Assembly (NCBI GenBank): GCA_947500035.1 | Contig: CANMQP010000005.1 | Coordinates: forward strand, 964,365-1,028,364 | Length of the DNA: 64,000 bases | Direction: 5' to 3' | DNA from: an uncultured Kiloniellaceae bacterium | GTDB taxonomy: Bacteria > Pseudomonadota > Alphaproteobacteria > Kiloniellales > Kiloniellaceae | Shown: one piece after another, positions 18,902 to 27,676 of the stretch | Numbering within the stretch: position 1 is the first letter of the stretch | Layout: each line of letters begins with the position of its first letter | Made by a program: the position numbers and the translations under genes | Notes under the pieces: generated by a model | Databases searched by the model: none | What the model was told of the DNA's origin: nothing | Seen by the model: the letters and a program-made list of their open reading frames with translations, nothing else

Positions 18902-20218
18902 ATGACCGTAAAATCGCAACACCCGGAAACGCTCGCGCTGCATGCGGGCTATCGCAGCGACCCGGAGACCGGCGCCGTCGCGGTTCCGATCTACCAGACC
19001 ACTTCCTATCAGTTCCAGGGCGCCGAACATGCCGCCAATCTCTTCGCGCTGAAGGAACTCGGGAACATCTACACGCGGATCATGAACCCGACCTGCGCGG
19101 TTCTGGAAGAGCGGGTGACGGCTCTGGAAGGCGGCGCCGCGGCTCTGGCAGTGAGCTCCGGCCAGGCGGCCTCGGCGGTTGCGATCCAGAACATCGCGAA
19201 AGCCGGCGATAATGTGGTCAGCTCCACAGACATCTACGGCGGTACCTGGAACCTCTTCGCCAACACCCTGGCGAACATGGGCATCGAAGTCCGCTTCGTG
19301 GATCCGGAAGATCCCGAGAACTTCCGCCGTGCCACCGATGACAAGACCCGCGCCTACTATGCCGAGACCCTGCCCAATCCGAAACTGGCGGTCTTCCCGA
19401 TCCGCGAGGTCGCAAACATCGGCGACGAACTCGGTGTGCCGCTGATCGTCGACAACACCGCCGCGCCGGTGCTCTGCAAGCCCCTCGCCCACGGCGCCAG
19501 CATCGTGGTCTATTCCACCACCAAGTACATCGGCGGTCACGGCACCTCCATCGGCGGTCTGATCGTCGACGGCGGCAGCTTCGATTGGGAGGCCAACGCG
19601 GAACGCTTCCCGCTGCTCAACGAGCCGGATCCCAGCTATCACGGCGCGGTCTGGACCCAGGCGGTCAAGCCCTTGGGCCCCATCGCCTATATCCTCAAGG
19701 CCCGCGTCACCCTGCTGCGCGATCTCGGCGCCGCCATGAGCCCCTTTAACGCCTTTCAGTTCATTCAAGGTCTGGAGACCCTGCCCCTGCGCATGCGCGA
19801 GCACTGCGCCAATGCCGATAAGGTCGCGGCCTTCCTGGAAGGCCATCCGGCGGTCGAGCGGGTGATCCATCCCAGCCTCTTCGAGGGCGAACAAAAGCGC
19901 CGGGCCGAGATTTATCTGGGTGGCAAACACGGCGCCCTGCTGGGCTTTGAGCTAAAGGACGGCAAGGAAGCCGGCCGCCAATTCATCGACAGCCTGCAGC
20001 TCTTCTATCACGTGGCCAATATCGGCGATGCCCGCAGCCTCGCGATCCATCCCGCGACCACCACCCACTCCCAGCTCTCTCCCGAAGAGCAGCTGGCCAG
20101 CGGCGTGTCGGACGGCTACGTGCGCCTTTCGATCGGGATCGAGCACATCGACGACATCCTGGCCGACCTGGGTCAGGCCCTCGAATCTCTGGGCAGCAGC
20201 GCCGCGGCAGCGGAGTAA
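18902..20218 (+). CDS. metY: O-acetylhomoserine sulfhydrylase (aminocarboxypropyltransferase)
   Basis: This PLP enzyme makes homocysteine from O-acetyl-homoserine and sulfide, the direct sulfhydrylation route to methionine. The 438-residue protein has the Cys/Met-metabolism fold. Visible motifs are YQTTSYQFQGAEHAANLF, YTRIMNPTCAVLEERVTALEGG, DNTAAPVLCKPLAHGA, and the PLP lysine in YSTTKYIGGHGTSIGG. The family length of about 430 distinguishes it from the shorter MetB/MetC/MetZ enzymes. The SAM-II riboswitch upstream confirms a methionine role. A strong stem-loop follows 70 bp after the stop. Confidence 0.95.
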   Translation: MTVKSQHPETLALHAGYRSDPETGAVAVPIYQTTSYQFQGAEHAANLFALKELGNIYTRIMNPTCAVLEERVTALEGGAAALAVSSGQAASAVAIQNIAKAGDNVVSSTDIYGGTWNLFANTLANMGIEVRFVDPEDPENFRRATDDKTRAYYAETLPNPKLAVFPIREVANIGDELGVPLIVDNTAAPVLCKPLAHGASIVVYSTTKYIGGHGTSIGGLIVDGGSFDWEANAERFPLLNEPDPSYHGAVWTQAVKPLGPIAYILKARVTLLRDLGAAMSPFNAFQFIQGLETLPLRMREHCANADKVAAFLEGHPAVERVIHPSLFEGEQKRRAEIYLGGKHGALLGFELKDGKEAGRQFIDSLQLFYHVANIGDARSLAIHPATTTHSQLSPEEQLASGVSDGYVRLSIGIEHIDDILADLGQALESLGSSAAAAE

Positions 20219-20288
20219 CCCCGGGCCGGGCACACTAAGGCCGGATAACCTCGGGCCGGTGGCGGCTTGATGTCCGTTAAGGAGCGCC

Positions 20289-20319
20289 CAGGTCCCGGAT
20301 GCTACATTTCCGGGACCTG
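20289..20319. other. Perfect 11-bp stem-loop between metY and hemB
   Basis: CAGGTCCCGGA (20289-20299) pairs perfectly with TCCGGGACCTG (20309-20319) around a 9-base loop. It is 70 bases after the metY stop and about 100 before hemB. No T-tract follows, so it may be a 3'-end stabilising structure or a factor-dependent terminator. Confidence 0.6.
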
Positions 20320-20417
20320 CGCGACACTTGTTGCATAGACGATCCGGCATTAATGTTATCGGGCGATAAACACAATAAGTCGGCGATTTCCTTAGGAGCG
20401 CCGCGATTGGAAACGTC

Positions 20418-21455
20418 ATGGCGAGCCAGAGAAACGAGCTGAACCCCTACTTGCGCAAACCGGCGGTGCTGGGCGGCTATCCTCAGATCCGCACGCGGCG
20501 CAACCGGACCGACGCCTGGACCCGCAGCCTGGTCGCGGAAAACCGGCTCGGGCCACAGGATTTTATCTGGCCGGTCTTTGTCCAGGAGCCCGACGGCACC
20601 AGCGGGATCTCCGCCATGCCCGGTGTTCTCCGCTATGGCCTCGACCGGGTCGTGGATGCCGTGGCCAAAGCCGCCGAGCTTAAGATCCCGGCCATCGCGG
20701 TCTTTCCCTACGTGGACGAGAGCCTGAAAACCGCGGACTGCGCGGAAGCCTTCAACCCGGAAAACATCGTCTGCCGCGCCGTGCGCCTGATCAAGAAAGA
20801 GGTGCCGGACATCGGCATCCTCTGCGATGTCGCCCTCGACCCCTTTAACTCACTGGGCCACGATGGTCTGGTGCAGGATGGAAAGATCCTGAACGACGAA
20901 TCCGTCGAGGCCCTCTGCCAGCAGGCGCTGGTGCAGGCGCAGGCCGGCTGCGACGTCCTGGGTCCTTCAGACATGATGGACGGGCGGGTCGGCGCGATCC
21001 GCCGCGCACTGGACGACGCGGGCTATCAGGACGCCAAGATCATGTCCTACTCCGCCAAATACGCCAGTGCCTTCTACGGTCCCTTCCGCGAAGCCGTGGG
21101 CGCGGACGGCATGCTGACCGGCGACAAGAAGACCTATCAGCTCGACTTCGCCAATTCCGACGAAGCCCTGCGTCAGGTCGAGCTGGATCTGTCCGAGGGC
21201 GCCGACATGGTGATGGTCAAACCCGGCCTGCCCTATCTCGACATCGTCCGCCGGGTTAAGGACCGCTTCGGCGTACCGACCATGGCCTATCAGGTCAGTG
21301 GCGAATACGCCATGATGAAGGCCGCCGCCGCCAACGGCTGGCTCGACAACGACAAGGTCGTCTATGAGAGCCTCATGGCCTTTAAGCGGGCCGGCGCCGA
21401 CGCAGTCCTGACCTACGCAGCCATTGAAATGGCCGAGCTGCTCAAAGCCGGCTGA
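20418..21455 (+). CDS. hemB: Delta-aminolevulinic acid dehydratase (porphobilinogen synthase)
   Basis: HemB condenses two 5-aminolevulinate molecules to porphobilinogen in haem synthesis. The 345-residue protein carries both Schiff-base lysines, in SYSAKYASAFYGPFREAV and MVKPGLPYLDI. The metal region reads DVALDPFNSLGHDG, with Asp in place of the Cys cluster of zinc enzymes. It therefore belongs to the Mg-type group common in Alphaproteobacteria and Pseudomonas. It lies downstream of metY but is separated from it by a strong stem-loop, so it probably has its own promoter. Confidence 0.97.
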   Translation: MASQRNELNPYLRKPAVLGGYPQIRTRRNRTDAWTRSLVAENRLGPQDFIWPVFVQEPDGTSGISAMPGVLRYGLDRVVDAVAKAAELKIPAIAVFPYVDESLKTADCAEAFNPENIVCRAVRLIKKEVPDIGILCDVALDPFNSLGHDGLVQDGKILNDESVEALCQQALVQAQAGCDVLGPSDMMDGRVGAIRRALDDAGYQDAKIMSYSAKYASAFYGPFREAVGADGMLTGDKKTYQLDFANSDEALRQVELDLSEGADMVMVKPGLPYLDIVRRVKDRFGVPTMAYQVSGEYAMMKAAAANGWLDNDKVVYESLMAFKRAGADAVLTYAAIEMAELLKAG

Positions 21456-21571
21456 CGTCCGACAGCACTTTAGACCCGTTGAATTTAAACAAGCGCATGA
21501 CGACATCTTTTGTCTGATTGTTCCAATTGCGCAGCATTCACATCGCGCATCCACCCAAAGGGAGAACGACA

Positions 21572-22207
21572 ATGACCCTCCGTCTTGGCGACACCGCCCC
21601 TGACTTCACGCAGGACTCCACCGAAGGCACGATCAACTTCTACGACTATGTCGGCGATTCCTGGTCGGTGCTCTTTTCGCACCCCAAGGATTTCACGCCG
21701 GTCTGCACCACCGAGCTCGGCTTCGTGGCCAAACTCAAGCCCGAGTTCGACAAGCGCAACGTCAAGGTCATGGGCCTCAGCGTCGATCCGGTCAGCGACC
21801 ATACGACCTGGGCAAACGACATTGAGGAAACCCAATCTCAGAAACTGAACTTCCCGCTGCTGGCCGATGCCGACCGCAGCGTGTCCGACCTTTACGACAT
21901 GATTCACCCGAACGCCAACGACACCCTGACGGTGCGTTCGGTCTTCATCATGGACCCGAACAAAAAGGTCCGCCTGATCATCACCTATCCCGCCAGCACC
22001 GGCCGGAACTTCGACGAGATCCTGCGGGTCATCGACTCCCTGCAGCTCACCGACGGCTACAAGGTCGCGACCCCGGTGAACTGGAAAGACGGCGAAGATG
22101 TGATCATCGTCCCGGCCCTCTCCGACGAAGACGCCAAGGACAAGTTCCCCAAGGGCTGGAAGGCTCTCAAGCCCTACCTGCGCGTCACCCCGCAGCCGAA
22201 TAAGTAA
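21572..22207 (+). CDS. 1-Cys peroxiredoxin (Prx6 type)
   Basis: This thiol peroxidase reduces hydrogen peroxide and organic hydroperoxides. The peroxidatic Cys lies in SHPKDFTPVCTTELGFVAKL, and the 211-residue length with a C-terminal extension (WKDGEDVIIVPALSDEDAKDKFPKGW) marks the Prx6 subgroup. I placed the start at MTLRLGDTAPDF, preceded by AAAGGGAGAACGACA; the frame is open 18 codons further upstream without family similarity. It stands alone, with a terminator-like hairpin after it. Confidence 0.95.
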   Translation: MTLRLGDTAPDFTQDSTEGTINFYDYVGDSWSVLFSHPKDFTPVCTTELGFVAKLKPEFDKRNVKVMGLSVDPVSDHTTWANDIEETQSQKLNFPLLADADRSVSDLYDMIHPNANDTLTVRSVFIMDPNKKVRLIITYPASTGRNFDEILRVIDSLQLTDGYKVATPVNWKDGEDVIIVPALSDEDAKDKFPKGWKALKPYLRVTPQPNK

Positions 22208-22253
22208 ACCGGCAACGATGAGAGGTCCGGCGCGGGCATCTCACGCACCAAGA

Positions 22254-22290
22254 AGAGAGGGACCTGCCGATTTCTGGCCGGTTCCTCTCT
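22254..22290 (+). terminator. Terminator-like hairpin after the peroxiredoxin gene
   Basis: AGAGAGGGACCTGCC (22254-22268) pairs with GGCCGGTTCCTCTCT (22276-22290), with a few wobble pairs and one mismatch around a 7-base loop. Only a short AATT follows. It also lies just beyond the stop of the converging ankyrin gene and may serve both strands. Confidence 0.6.
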
Positions 22291-22324
22291 AATTCGGATG
22301 CAGCAGTGCACCAACGTCCCGGAC

Positions 22325-24130
22325 TTACGGCTCCGGATTCAGGCGCCGTAACAAAACGGTTTTTTCCTGGTCACTCAAACGACTGTTGCGCTGAAGATAC
22401 CAGGCTGCCGTATGCTCCTCTGTATCAGTCGCTGCTGTCTGTGCGCCAGCGCCCAGGAGCAGCTCGATCACTTCTGATGAGGCATTTTCCGCAGCGTACA
22501 TCAAGGGCGTGCGGCCATCGCGTTTAAGTCTCGCGCATTGATGCTCAGAGGCCGCCGTTCGGGCGGACGGATTTGCCCCCTGCTTCAAAAGAAACTGCAC
22601 AACGTTAATGTCATTCGTCTGCGCTGCGTACATCAGCGCCGTTTTCGCAAACCAGTTTGTCGGTGCATCAACCTGCGCTCCCGCCATGAGCGCAAACTCC
22701 GTCAATTCCGGATCGCCCAGGGCGGCCAGCAAAATATCATTCGACGCCTTGTCGATTGCGGCCTGGTCGTCACGGTAGCTCTCTTTCAACTTCGTCCAGA
22801 GTGAGGCCACCACGTCGATATCCTGGCGTGTGAAGACAGCCACGAGAACGGCGTCGCGCCACACCTTGCTGTTGAACGCTGCTCGTTGATTCTGGCTTGC
22901 AAATTCAAGCCAATTCTCGATCGCAACCCCGGCAACATCCCGAGGCGACGTGTCCCTCGATAGACTCAAGGGAAAGTCCGGCCAATTTGCAATGCTGGTC
23001 AGCCGGAAACGATCCGGATAGTCGGAACTGATGGTCTGGTCGACGATGAAGCGATAGCTCTCCTCTGCAAGTGCGCGCGCCTCCTCTGTCGTTTCTACAA
23101 AATGCTGCAGGTAGTAAACGCGCATCTCTTCGATAAAGGCCGAGCGGCTATTCTTAAACCGATTGTAGAGAGACCAACTTGTTGGATCGCTGGCACCCCA
23201 AACCAGAAAACGAAGTTCGCGGGCAGCATCCTGCCGCTCCAAGGTCATGGTTTCATTGATCGTATAGTTGTTGACCAACGCCATCGACTGGGGCCTGTTG
23301 AACGCGGTCAGCAGGAGCCTTTCGGACGATATCCCCCACGCTCGAGTTCCCCCCCTGCATCCGGTTTGAGGACCACCGAGAATCGCTTGTAAGGTCTGAT
23401 AAAACCTCGAATTCTCCGTAAAACTCTCGATGTTTGACGCACTTGGCTGCAATTGGACGCCACAGACTTTCTCCGCAGTTCCTGTGGCTTTCAACCGGTA
23501 GAGATCCGCCTGTCTCTCGCTGCCTTGAAACCAACGGCTAACCGCCGCAGTGGTGTAGAACGCCCCTTCGTGAGAGAACACGTAGACCACACTGCTTGGC
23601 GGATGCTGCACGACCGGGCGAGGCTCGTCATTATCTTGCCTTCCCATCCGGGACATATGGAAAAATTGATAGTGGGGATATCTTTCGCCGTATAGCGCCT
23701 TTATTTCTTGATACCGCGCCTCGTTCTCGAAAACATAAATATCGGAACTGAGATAACGCCAGCCAACTTGGCCGCCTTCAATATGGAGAACTTCCAATTT
23801 TCCGTCGTTATCAAGGTCCAGAAACTCCACAAAGCTCCTATCGTATAAGCCATCGAAATATCCCGCGCGATGGCGGTCGCGCGGATAGGTGAGAAATTCT
23901 GCATCCGGGAAAGCCGCCTGCAGGTCTAGCAACCGTTCGTCCAGCAAACCCCCACCGTAAAACACTCTCTCCCAGGCGGAGAGAAATGGATTGCAAATCG
24001 CCGGCTGCATATTCTCCAGCAAAACAGGTTTGTAAGGCGTAATCCCATGATTGCGGGACTCAGCCCTCGCCGTTCCACTTGCAAGGGCAATTCCCATAAA
24101 CGCAAGAATGAGGCGTCCATAGCGGCGCAT
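22325..24130 (-). CDS. Exported ankyrin-repeat protein
   Basis: This 601-residue protein has a clear Sec signal peptide (MRRYGRLILAFMGIALASGTARA, cleaved after about residue 23), so it is periplasmic or secreted. The middle 400 residues match nothing that I recognise. The C-terminal 130 residues are ankyrin repeats: MAGAQVDAPTNWFAKTALMY, then FLLKQGANPSARTA, then DGRTPLMYAAENASSEVIEL. The gene is slightly richer in A/T than its neighbours. It converges with the peroxiredoxin gene. It differs from the cytosolic ankyrin protein at 13761 in both export and N-terminal domain. Confidence 0.85.
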   Translation of the reverse strand: MRRYGRLILAFMGIALASGTARAESRNHGITPYKPVLLENMQPAICNPFLSAWERVFYGGGLLDERLLDLQAAFPDAEFLTYPRDRHRAGYFDGLYDRSFVEFLDLDNDGKLEVLHIEGGQVGWRYLSSDIYVFENEARYQEIKALYGERYPHYQFFHMSRMGRQDNDEPRPVVQHPPSSVVYVFSHEGAFYTTAAVSRWFQGSERQADLYRLKATGTAEKVCGVQLQPSASNIESFTENSRFYQTLQAILGGPQTGCRGGTRAWGISSERLLLTAFNRPQSMALVNNYTINETMTLERQDAARELRFLVWGASDPTSWSLYNRFKNSRSAFIEEMRVYYLQHFVETTEEARALAEESYRFIVDQTISSDYPDRFRLTSIANWPDFPLSLSRDTSPRDVAGVAIENWLEFASQNQRAAFNSKVWRDAVLVAVFTRQDIDVVASLWTKLKESYRDDQAAIDKASNDILLAALGDPELTEFALMAGAQVDAPTNWFAKTALMYAAQTNDINVVQFLLKQGANPSARTAASEHQCARLKRDGRTPLMYAAENASSEVIELLLGAGAQTAATDTEEHTAAWYLQRNSRLSDQEKTVLLRRLNPEP

Positions 24131-24255
24131 AGTATCCCAATCCCGTGAGAAACTGATCGAACGACGAGATTTGAACTATCACCATAGATTGTAAAAATAG
24201 AGTGACTGAAAAACGGCTTTGTGGTGGCAGGGAAGGCTAACCATGATCACAACGT

Positions 24256-24717
24256 CTACGCAACAGACCCGGTAATTTCCTGCTTGGTTGTGCTCATGAC
24301 CCAGTGGGTCGTGAAGGCTTTTATATTGCTGTCGGCGTGAAACAGGCGGTCGGCCAGGGAGGTGTACTCATCCATATCGGCCACCTGGACAATGACAACA
24401 CAGCTCACCTCGCCCGCCACCATGTAACACTGCGAAACGGCCATTTCCTTTTTTACCCGCGCGACAAAGTCACGGCGAAACTCCGGCCCGTGCCGGTCCA
24501 GCGCGACGGTCACCACCGCGGAAAGTTTGCGGTCCAGGTGGCCCGGGTCGATCACGGCAACGATGCGTTTGATGACACCTTCCTGCTTGAGGCGGGCAAC
24601 GCGGCGCAGGCAAGCCGAGGGTGACAAGCCGACCTCCGCGGCGAGCGCGGTGTTCGGCAGATCGGCGTTCTCCCTCAAAACCGAGAGAATCCGGTGGTCG
24701 ATGCGGTCAAGCTCCAT
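24256..24717 (-). CDS. Lrp/AsnC family transcriptional regulator
   Basis: This 153-residue protein has an N-terminal helix-turn-helix (LDRIDHRILSVLRENADLPN, AEVGLSPSACLRRVARL) and a C-terminal RAM ligand-binding domain (YMVAGEVSCVVIVQVADMDEY). Lrp-type proteins sense amino acids and often control an adjacent transporter. Here it is divergent from a Gate-domain membrane protein, and a symmetrical ATTGCA/TGCAAT site lies between them. The natural ligand is unknown. Confidence 0.94.
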   Translation of the reverse strand: MELDRIDHRILSVLRENADLPNTALAAEVGLSPSACLRRVARLKQEGVIKRIVAVIDPGHLDRKLSAVVTVALDRHGPEFRRDFVARVKKEMAVSQCYMVAGEVSCVVIVQVADMDEYTSLADRLFHADSNIKAFTTHWVMSTTKQEITGSVA

Positions 24718-24730
24718 GGAACGGCATATT

Positions 24731-24747
24731 ATTGCAAATCCTGCAAT
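24731..24747. promoter_or_regulatory. Lrp-type operator in the divergent promoter
   Basis: ATTGCA-AATCC-TGCAAT is a perfect 6+5+6 inverted repeat beginning 13 bases before the lrp-like start codon. Its form fits the 15-17 bp AT-rich palindromes bound by Lrp/AsnC proteins. It is a candidate for autoregulation and for control of the transporter gene on the other strand. Confidence 0.55.
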
Positions 24748-24850
24748 TTTTCACCGTTTTATTGCTTCTAAACGACGTTTTCGCGCACCCATTGCAGTCT
24801 CTTTCCACGATCCTGCTGCATCTTACGGTCACGGAAACAAAGCACCCGAA

Positions 24851-25789
24851 ATGAAATCCTACTTGAAAAATCTTGCCCGGCGCAGCCTGGGCAGCTTCGC
24901 GACGCTCGTGAAAATCATGCTGCCGGTCATGTTGGTCATTCGCATCGGCGAAGAATTCGGACTTTCCGAAACCCTGGGCACCGGGCTCGCACCGGTCATG
25001 CATCTGGCGGGGCTGCCGCCGGAGGCCGGGATTGTCTGGGCCACCGGAATGCTCACCGGTCTTTACGGCGGGATCGGCGCCTACATTGCCCTCTTCCCCC
25101 AAATGGAGTTGAGCATTACTCAGGGCAGCATTCTCTGCGCCATGATGCTCTTCGCCCATTCGATCCCGCTTGAGCAGGCCATCGTCCGGCGCGCCGGTGC
25201 GAGTTTTCTGCTCACCAGCTTTTTGAGGATCGGCGGCGCGCTTCTTTACGGCGCCGGCGTTGCCTGGATCTGCGGCTTGAGCGATGCCCTCTCCGCCCCT
25301 CTGGAACTGGATTGGCTGACGGCGGCTGAGACCGACCCGGGTTGGGGCGCCTGGGCGCTCTCGACCGCAGGCTCCCTCGCCTCGATCTTCGGCATTATCG
25401 TCGCGCTCTTTATCGGCCTGGACCTACTAGAAAAACTCGGGGTCATGCGCCGGATCACCGCCGCGATCGAACCTGCGCTACGGGTCATCGGTCTGGACAC
25501 GCGCCTTGCGCCGCTGACCACCATCGGCCTGCTTTTAGGCCTGACCTATGGCGGCGCCCTCATCATCCAGGCGACGAAAGAGCAGGATTTCACGCCCCGC
25601 GCAAAATTCCTCGCCCTATCGCTTCTGTCCCTCTCCCATTCCCTGATCGAAGACACGGCCCTGATGCTGGCGCTGGGGGCCGATATCTGGATCGTCCTGG
25701 TCGGGCGGGTCGGCTTCAGCCTGGCGGTGATCGCTGTGCTGGCGCGGATCACGCCCCTGATGGAATCGCGAAAAACCGGGGAGGCATGA
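24851..25789 (+). CDS. Membrane protein with nucleoside-recognition (Gate) domains
   Basis: This is a 312-residue polytopic inner-membrane protein with about eight hydrophobic segments. Two Gate-like halves are visible: FATLVKIMLPVMLVIRIGEEF (about 16-36) and, in the second half, GLLLGLTYGGALIIQATKEQ. Gate-domain proteins include transporters and SpoIIIA-like membrane proteins; here the divergent Lrp regulator suggests an amino-acid or related substrate. I used the ATG of MKSYLKNLARRSLGS, since the frame open upstream (from 24527) runs through lrp. A bidirectional terminator overlaps the stop codon. Confidence 0.85.
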   Translation: MKSYLKNLARRSLGSFATLVKIMLPVMLVIRIGEEFGLSETLGTGLAPVMHLAGLPPEAGIVWATGMLTGLYGGIGAYIALFPQMELSITQGSILCAMMLFAHSIPLEQAIVRRAGASFLLTSFLRIGGALLYGAGVAWICGLSDALSAPLELDWLTAAETDPGWGAWALSTAGSLASIFGIIVALFIGLDLLEKLGVMRRITAAIEPALRVIGLDTRLAPLTTIGLLLGLTYGGALIIQATKEQDFTPRAKFLALSLLSLSHSLIEDTALMLALGADIWIVLVGRVGFSLAVIAVLARITPLMESRKTGEA

Positions 25790-25798
25790 CCTCCCCGG
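25776..25798 (-). terminator. Intrinsic terminator for the minus-strand exported-protein gene
   Basis: CCGGGGAGG / CCTCCCCGG forms a 9-bp stem with a 5-base loop. On the minus strand it is followed by TTTTT (25771-25775 on the plus strand read AAAAA), so it terminates the converging gene at 25834-26211. It lies over the last codons of the Gate-protein gene. Confidence 0.8.
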
Positions 25799-25833
25799 CA
25801 ATTCGTGACACGTCGGCTCCACGAACCTCGGAC

Positions 25834-26211
25834 TCAGGGCTCGCTGCTGTTGCGGCAGTTTCCTGGATAGGAGGTGCCGGTCGTATCGCTCTCGCAGCCG
25901 CCGGTCGACTGGTACTGCTCGTGATAGTCACAGGAGCCTTCGTAAGACGTCTGCGAGGCACCGTCATGACAACCGGTGTTGGCGTTGGCAGACTGGCCTG
26001 GTTTGCCACGCAATTTCGACGTGGCAGCGATGGGCCGGCCCGGGCCGCTGCCGCCCACCTTCTGTTTCATCATCTGCGATGCGCCCGGCGGGTTGGCGGC
26101 CGGATCTTTCGTGTTCTTGGCATTGGAAACGGCGGGGTTCAGCATCATCGCGACCAGCGCGGCCGCAAGTAGGAGTCCGGCCTTGTTCAAGCTGAGTGAA
26201 GTCATGGGCAC
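25834..26211 (-). CDS. Small exported Cys-containing protein, unknown
   Basis: This 125-residue protein has a Sec signal peptide (LNKAGLLLAAALVAMMLNPAVSNA, cut near residue 31). The mature part is Ser/Gly/Asn-rich and contains four Cys (GCHDGASQT, GSCDYHEQYQ, GGCESDTTG, GNCRNSSEP), which could form two disulfides in the periplasm. I do not recognise it. The GTG at 26211 has AGGA about eight bases upstream; the ATG two codons later is an alternative. A similar exported protein with paired Cys lies at 29320, so this neighbourhood may encode an envelope-related set. Confidence 0.65.
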   Translation of the reverse strand: MPMTSLSLNKAGLLLAAALVAMMLNPAVSNAKNTKDPAANPPGASQMMKQKVGGSGPGRPIAATSKLRGKPGQSANANTGCHDGASQTSYEGSCDYHEQYQSTGGCESDTTGTSYPGNCRNSSEP

Positions 26212-26369
26212 GGTTACATCCTCGTGAGGGTGACGTTCGGGAAACTCTTATTCGAGTGACATCGGCCCAGGCACTTTCCCGAAGAAGCATTTCTTCATGA
26301 AGCTTGCCGCGCCAATCCTCCTTTCGTCGTCCGAGGTGCGGTTCGGTTCATTCTTAGTTTCGCAATGGG

Positions 26370-26867
26370 TCAAGCCCGCAAGCTATCGTAACGCGCAATC
26401 AAGTCGGCGAAGGCCTGCCTTTCTCTCTTCCTGGCCCGCATCTGATCGATCGCGGCCATGGCCTTTTCGCTGTCTCCCGCCTCCCCGGCAACCACAAGCA
26501 TGACCATGCCGTACTGCCCGTGCCGCCGGCAGCGAAAGCCGTAGAAGCCCTCCTGCTGGAAGGTAACGCGGGCCTCGTTCTGGTTCGAGATCCCCACGGC
26601 GGGCATGCCGTCCGGCCAAAGCTGGGGCACCGAATGTACCGTGTGCTCGCCACGGCTGTTCAAAAAGGCGACCTCCTCGCCGGGCGCAACCAACAGAATG
26701 TCCGGTTCAAAACGGAACATGTCCGTCGCGGCGGTGGCATTGGTATCGGTGATCTGATCCACGGTACGCGGACGCGCAATCGCGGCGCTGCCGGAGCAGC
26801 AACAGACCGCCGTGATGGTTTGAATGGCCCGACGCCGGGTCAGGGTCCTGGGGGTGAAGTTGATCAT
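26370..26867 (-). CDS. Exported cupredoxin-like (pseudoazurin-type) protein
   Basis: This is a periplasmic type-1 copper protein candidate. The mature domain has the first copper His in EHTVHSV and the C-terminal Cys/His/Met ligand set in FRCRRHGQYGM, the order found in pseudoazurin and plastocyanin. The N-terminus MINFTPRTLTRRRAIQTIT has a twin-arginine-like RRR, then a hydrophobic stretch with CCC. A Lys/Arg-rich C-terminal tail of about 40 residues follows the fold. The frame opens 14 codons further upstream (to 26909). Neighbouring genes are exported proteins of unknown role, so its electron partner is not clear. Confidence 0.78.
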   Translation of the reverse strand: MINFTPRTLTRRRAIQTITAVCCCSGSAAIARPRTVDQITDTNATAATDMFRFEPDILLVAPGEEVAFLNSRGEHTVHSVPQLWPDGMPAVGISNQNEARVTFQQEGFYGFRCRRHGQYGMVMLVVAGEAGDSEKAMAAIDQMRARKRERQAFADLIARYDSLRA

Positions 26868-26924
26868 CTGATCTAAATCCCGCGCTGGTAATCGATGGCT
26901 CTGCATCACTCTGCGGGAAAGCTT

Positions 26925-26945
26925 TGTGAATGAGAATGATTCACA
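26925..26945. promoter_or_regulatory. Inverted repeat upstream of the cupredoxin gene
   Basis: TGTGAAT-GAGAATG-ATTCACA is a perfect 7+7+7 inverted repeat in the promoter region of the cupredoxin gene. The core GAATGAGAATGATTC has some likeness to Fur/Irr-type boxes but not enough to assign a regulator. Confidence 0.4.
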
Positions 26946-27134
26946 TCAAAACTTAAAACATCCGGTGAGACCTCGCGCCGCCGCGCCAGAGTCCGAACAG
27001 GCCAGAGTCCGATCAGGCCAAAGTCCGCCGGGCCAGATTCCATGGAACCCTTTTCACATCCGGGCGTTTCACCCCGGTAGCTCTCTGTCATGAAAATGCA
27101 GATCTACAGTCTCTCGGAAAAGGGGAATGAAAAC

Positions 27135-27599
27135 GTGTTGTCCAGGATACCGCAGCGGCTGCTCACATCTGTCGCTCTCGTTGCCTGCCTGAACACACCG
27201 GCGCTCGCGGGAAGCTGCCTCCAGCAGGTTCAGGCCTTTGCGCTTGAGCATCAGTTGGAACTCTCATCCCCGGCGGCCTCCGACGCGGTCACCGGTGATA
27301 CCCTGGTAGCACCGGCAAGCCCTCTGCGCGGCGACACGCCGCCAAGGCGCCAATGGGCGTCAGACCCCTTGTTGGTCGAGCCCGGCACGCACAGCATCTA
27401 CGACACCACGTCGGTTCCCGGCACCCGCCCCAGAGCTGACAGCCTGGATACGGGCTCGGCAACCGCAAGGAAACGCATCGAGACGGATATTATCGAGGCC
27501 CTTCTGACCGGCGCCCGGGACGACGGCCTTCGCGGCGACGAGCCGGGATGTCTGGCACGTTTGGCGCAGGCCCGCGAGACCCTGGAGGTTTACCGGTGA
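27135..27599 (+). CDS. Exported hypothetical protein
   Basis: This 154-residue protein is read from the GTG at 27135, chosen because AGGGG lies nine bases upstream and because the reading then begins directly with a good Sec signal peptide (RIPQRLLTSVALVACLNTPALA). The frame is open from an ATG at 27090. The mature protein is Pro/Thr-rich with two Cys and no recognised domain. It is followed 77 bp later by a DUF-type small gene on the same strand. I cannot assign a function. Confidence 0.55.
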   Translation: MLSRIPQRLLTSVALVACLNTPALAGSCLQQVQAFALEHQLELSSPAASDAVTGDTLVAPASPLRGDTPPRRQWASDPLLVEPGTHSIYDTTSVPGTRPRADSLDTGSATARKRIETDIIEALLTGARDDGLRGDEPGCLARLAQARETLEVYR

Positions 27600-27676
27600 A
27601 GACACCGCCAGTCGTTTGAGAATGATCTGTCAAAGACTAACCGGGCAGCGGCAACCGAACCTGGAGGAAGAACACG

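Noticed and set aside
26925..26945. Fur box
   Set aside because: The palindrome shares the AATGA/TTCA theme with Fur sites but not the GATAATGATAATCATTATC pattern; it was kept only as an unassigned operator.
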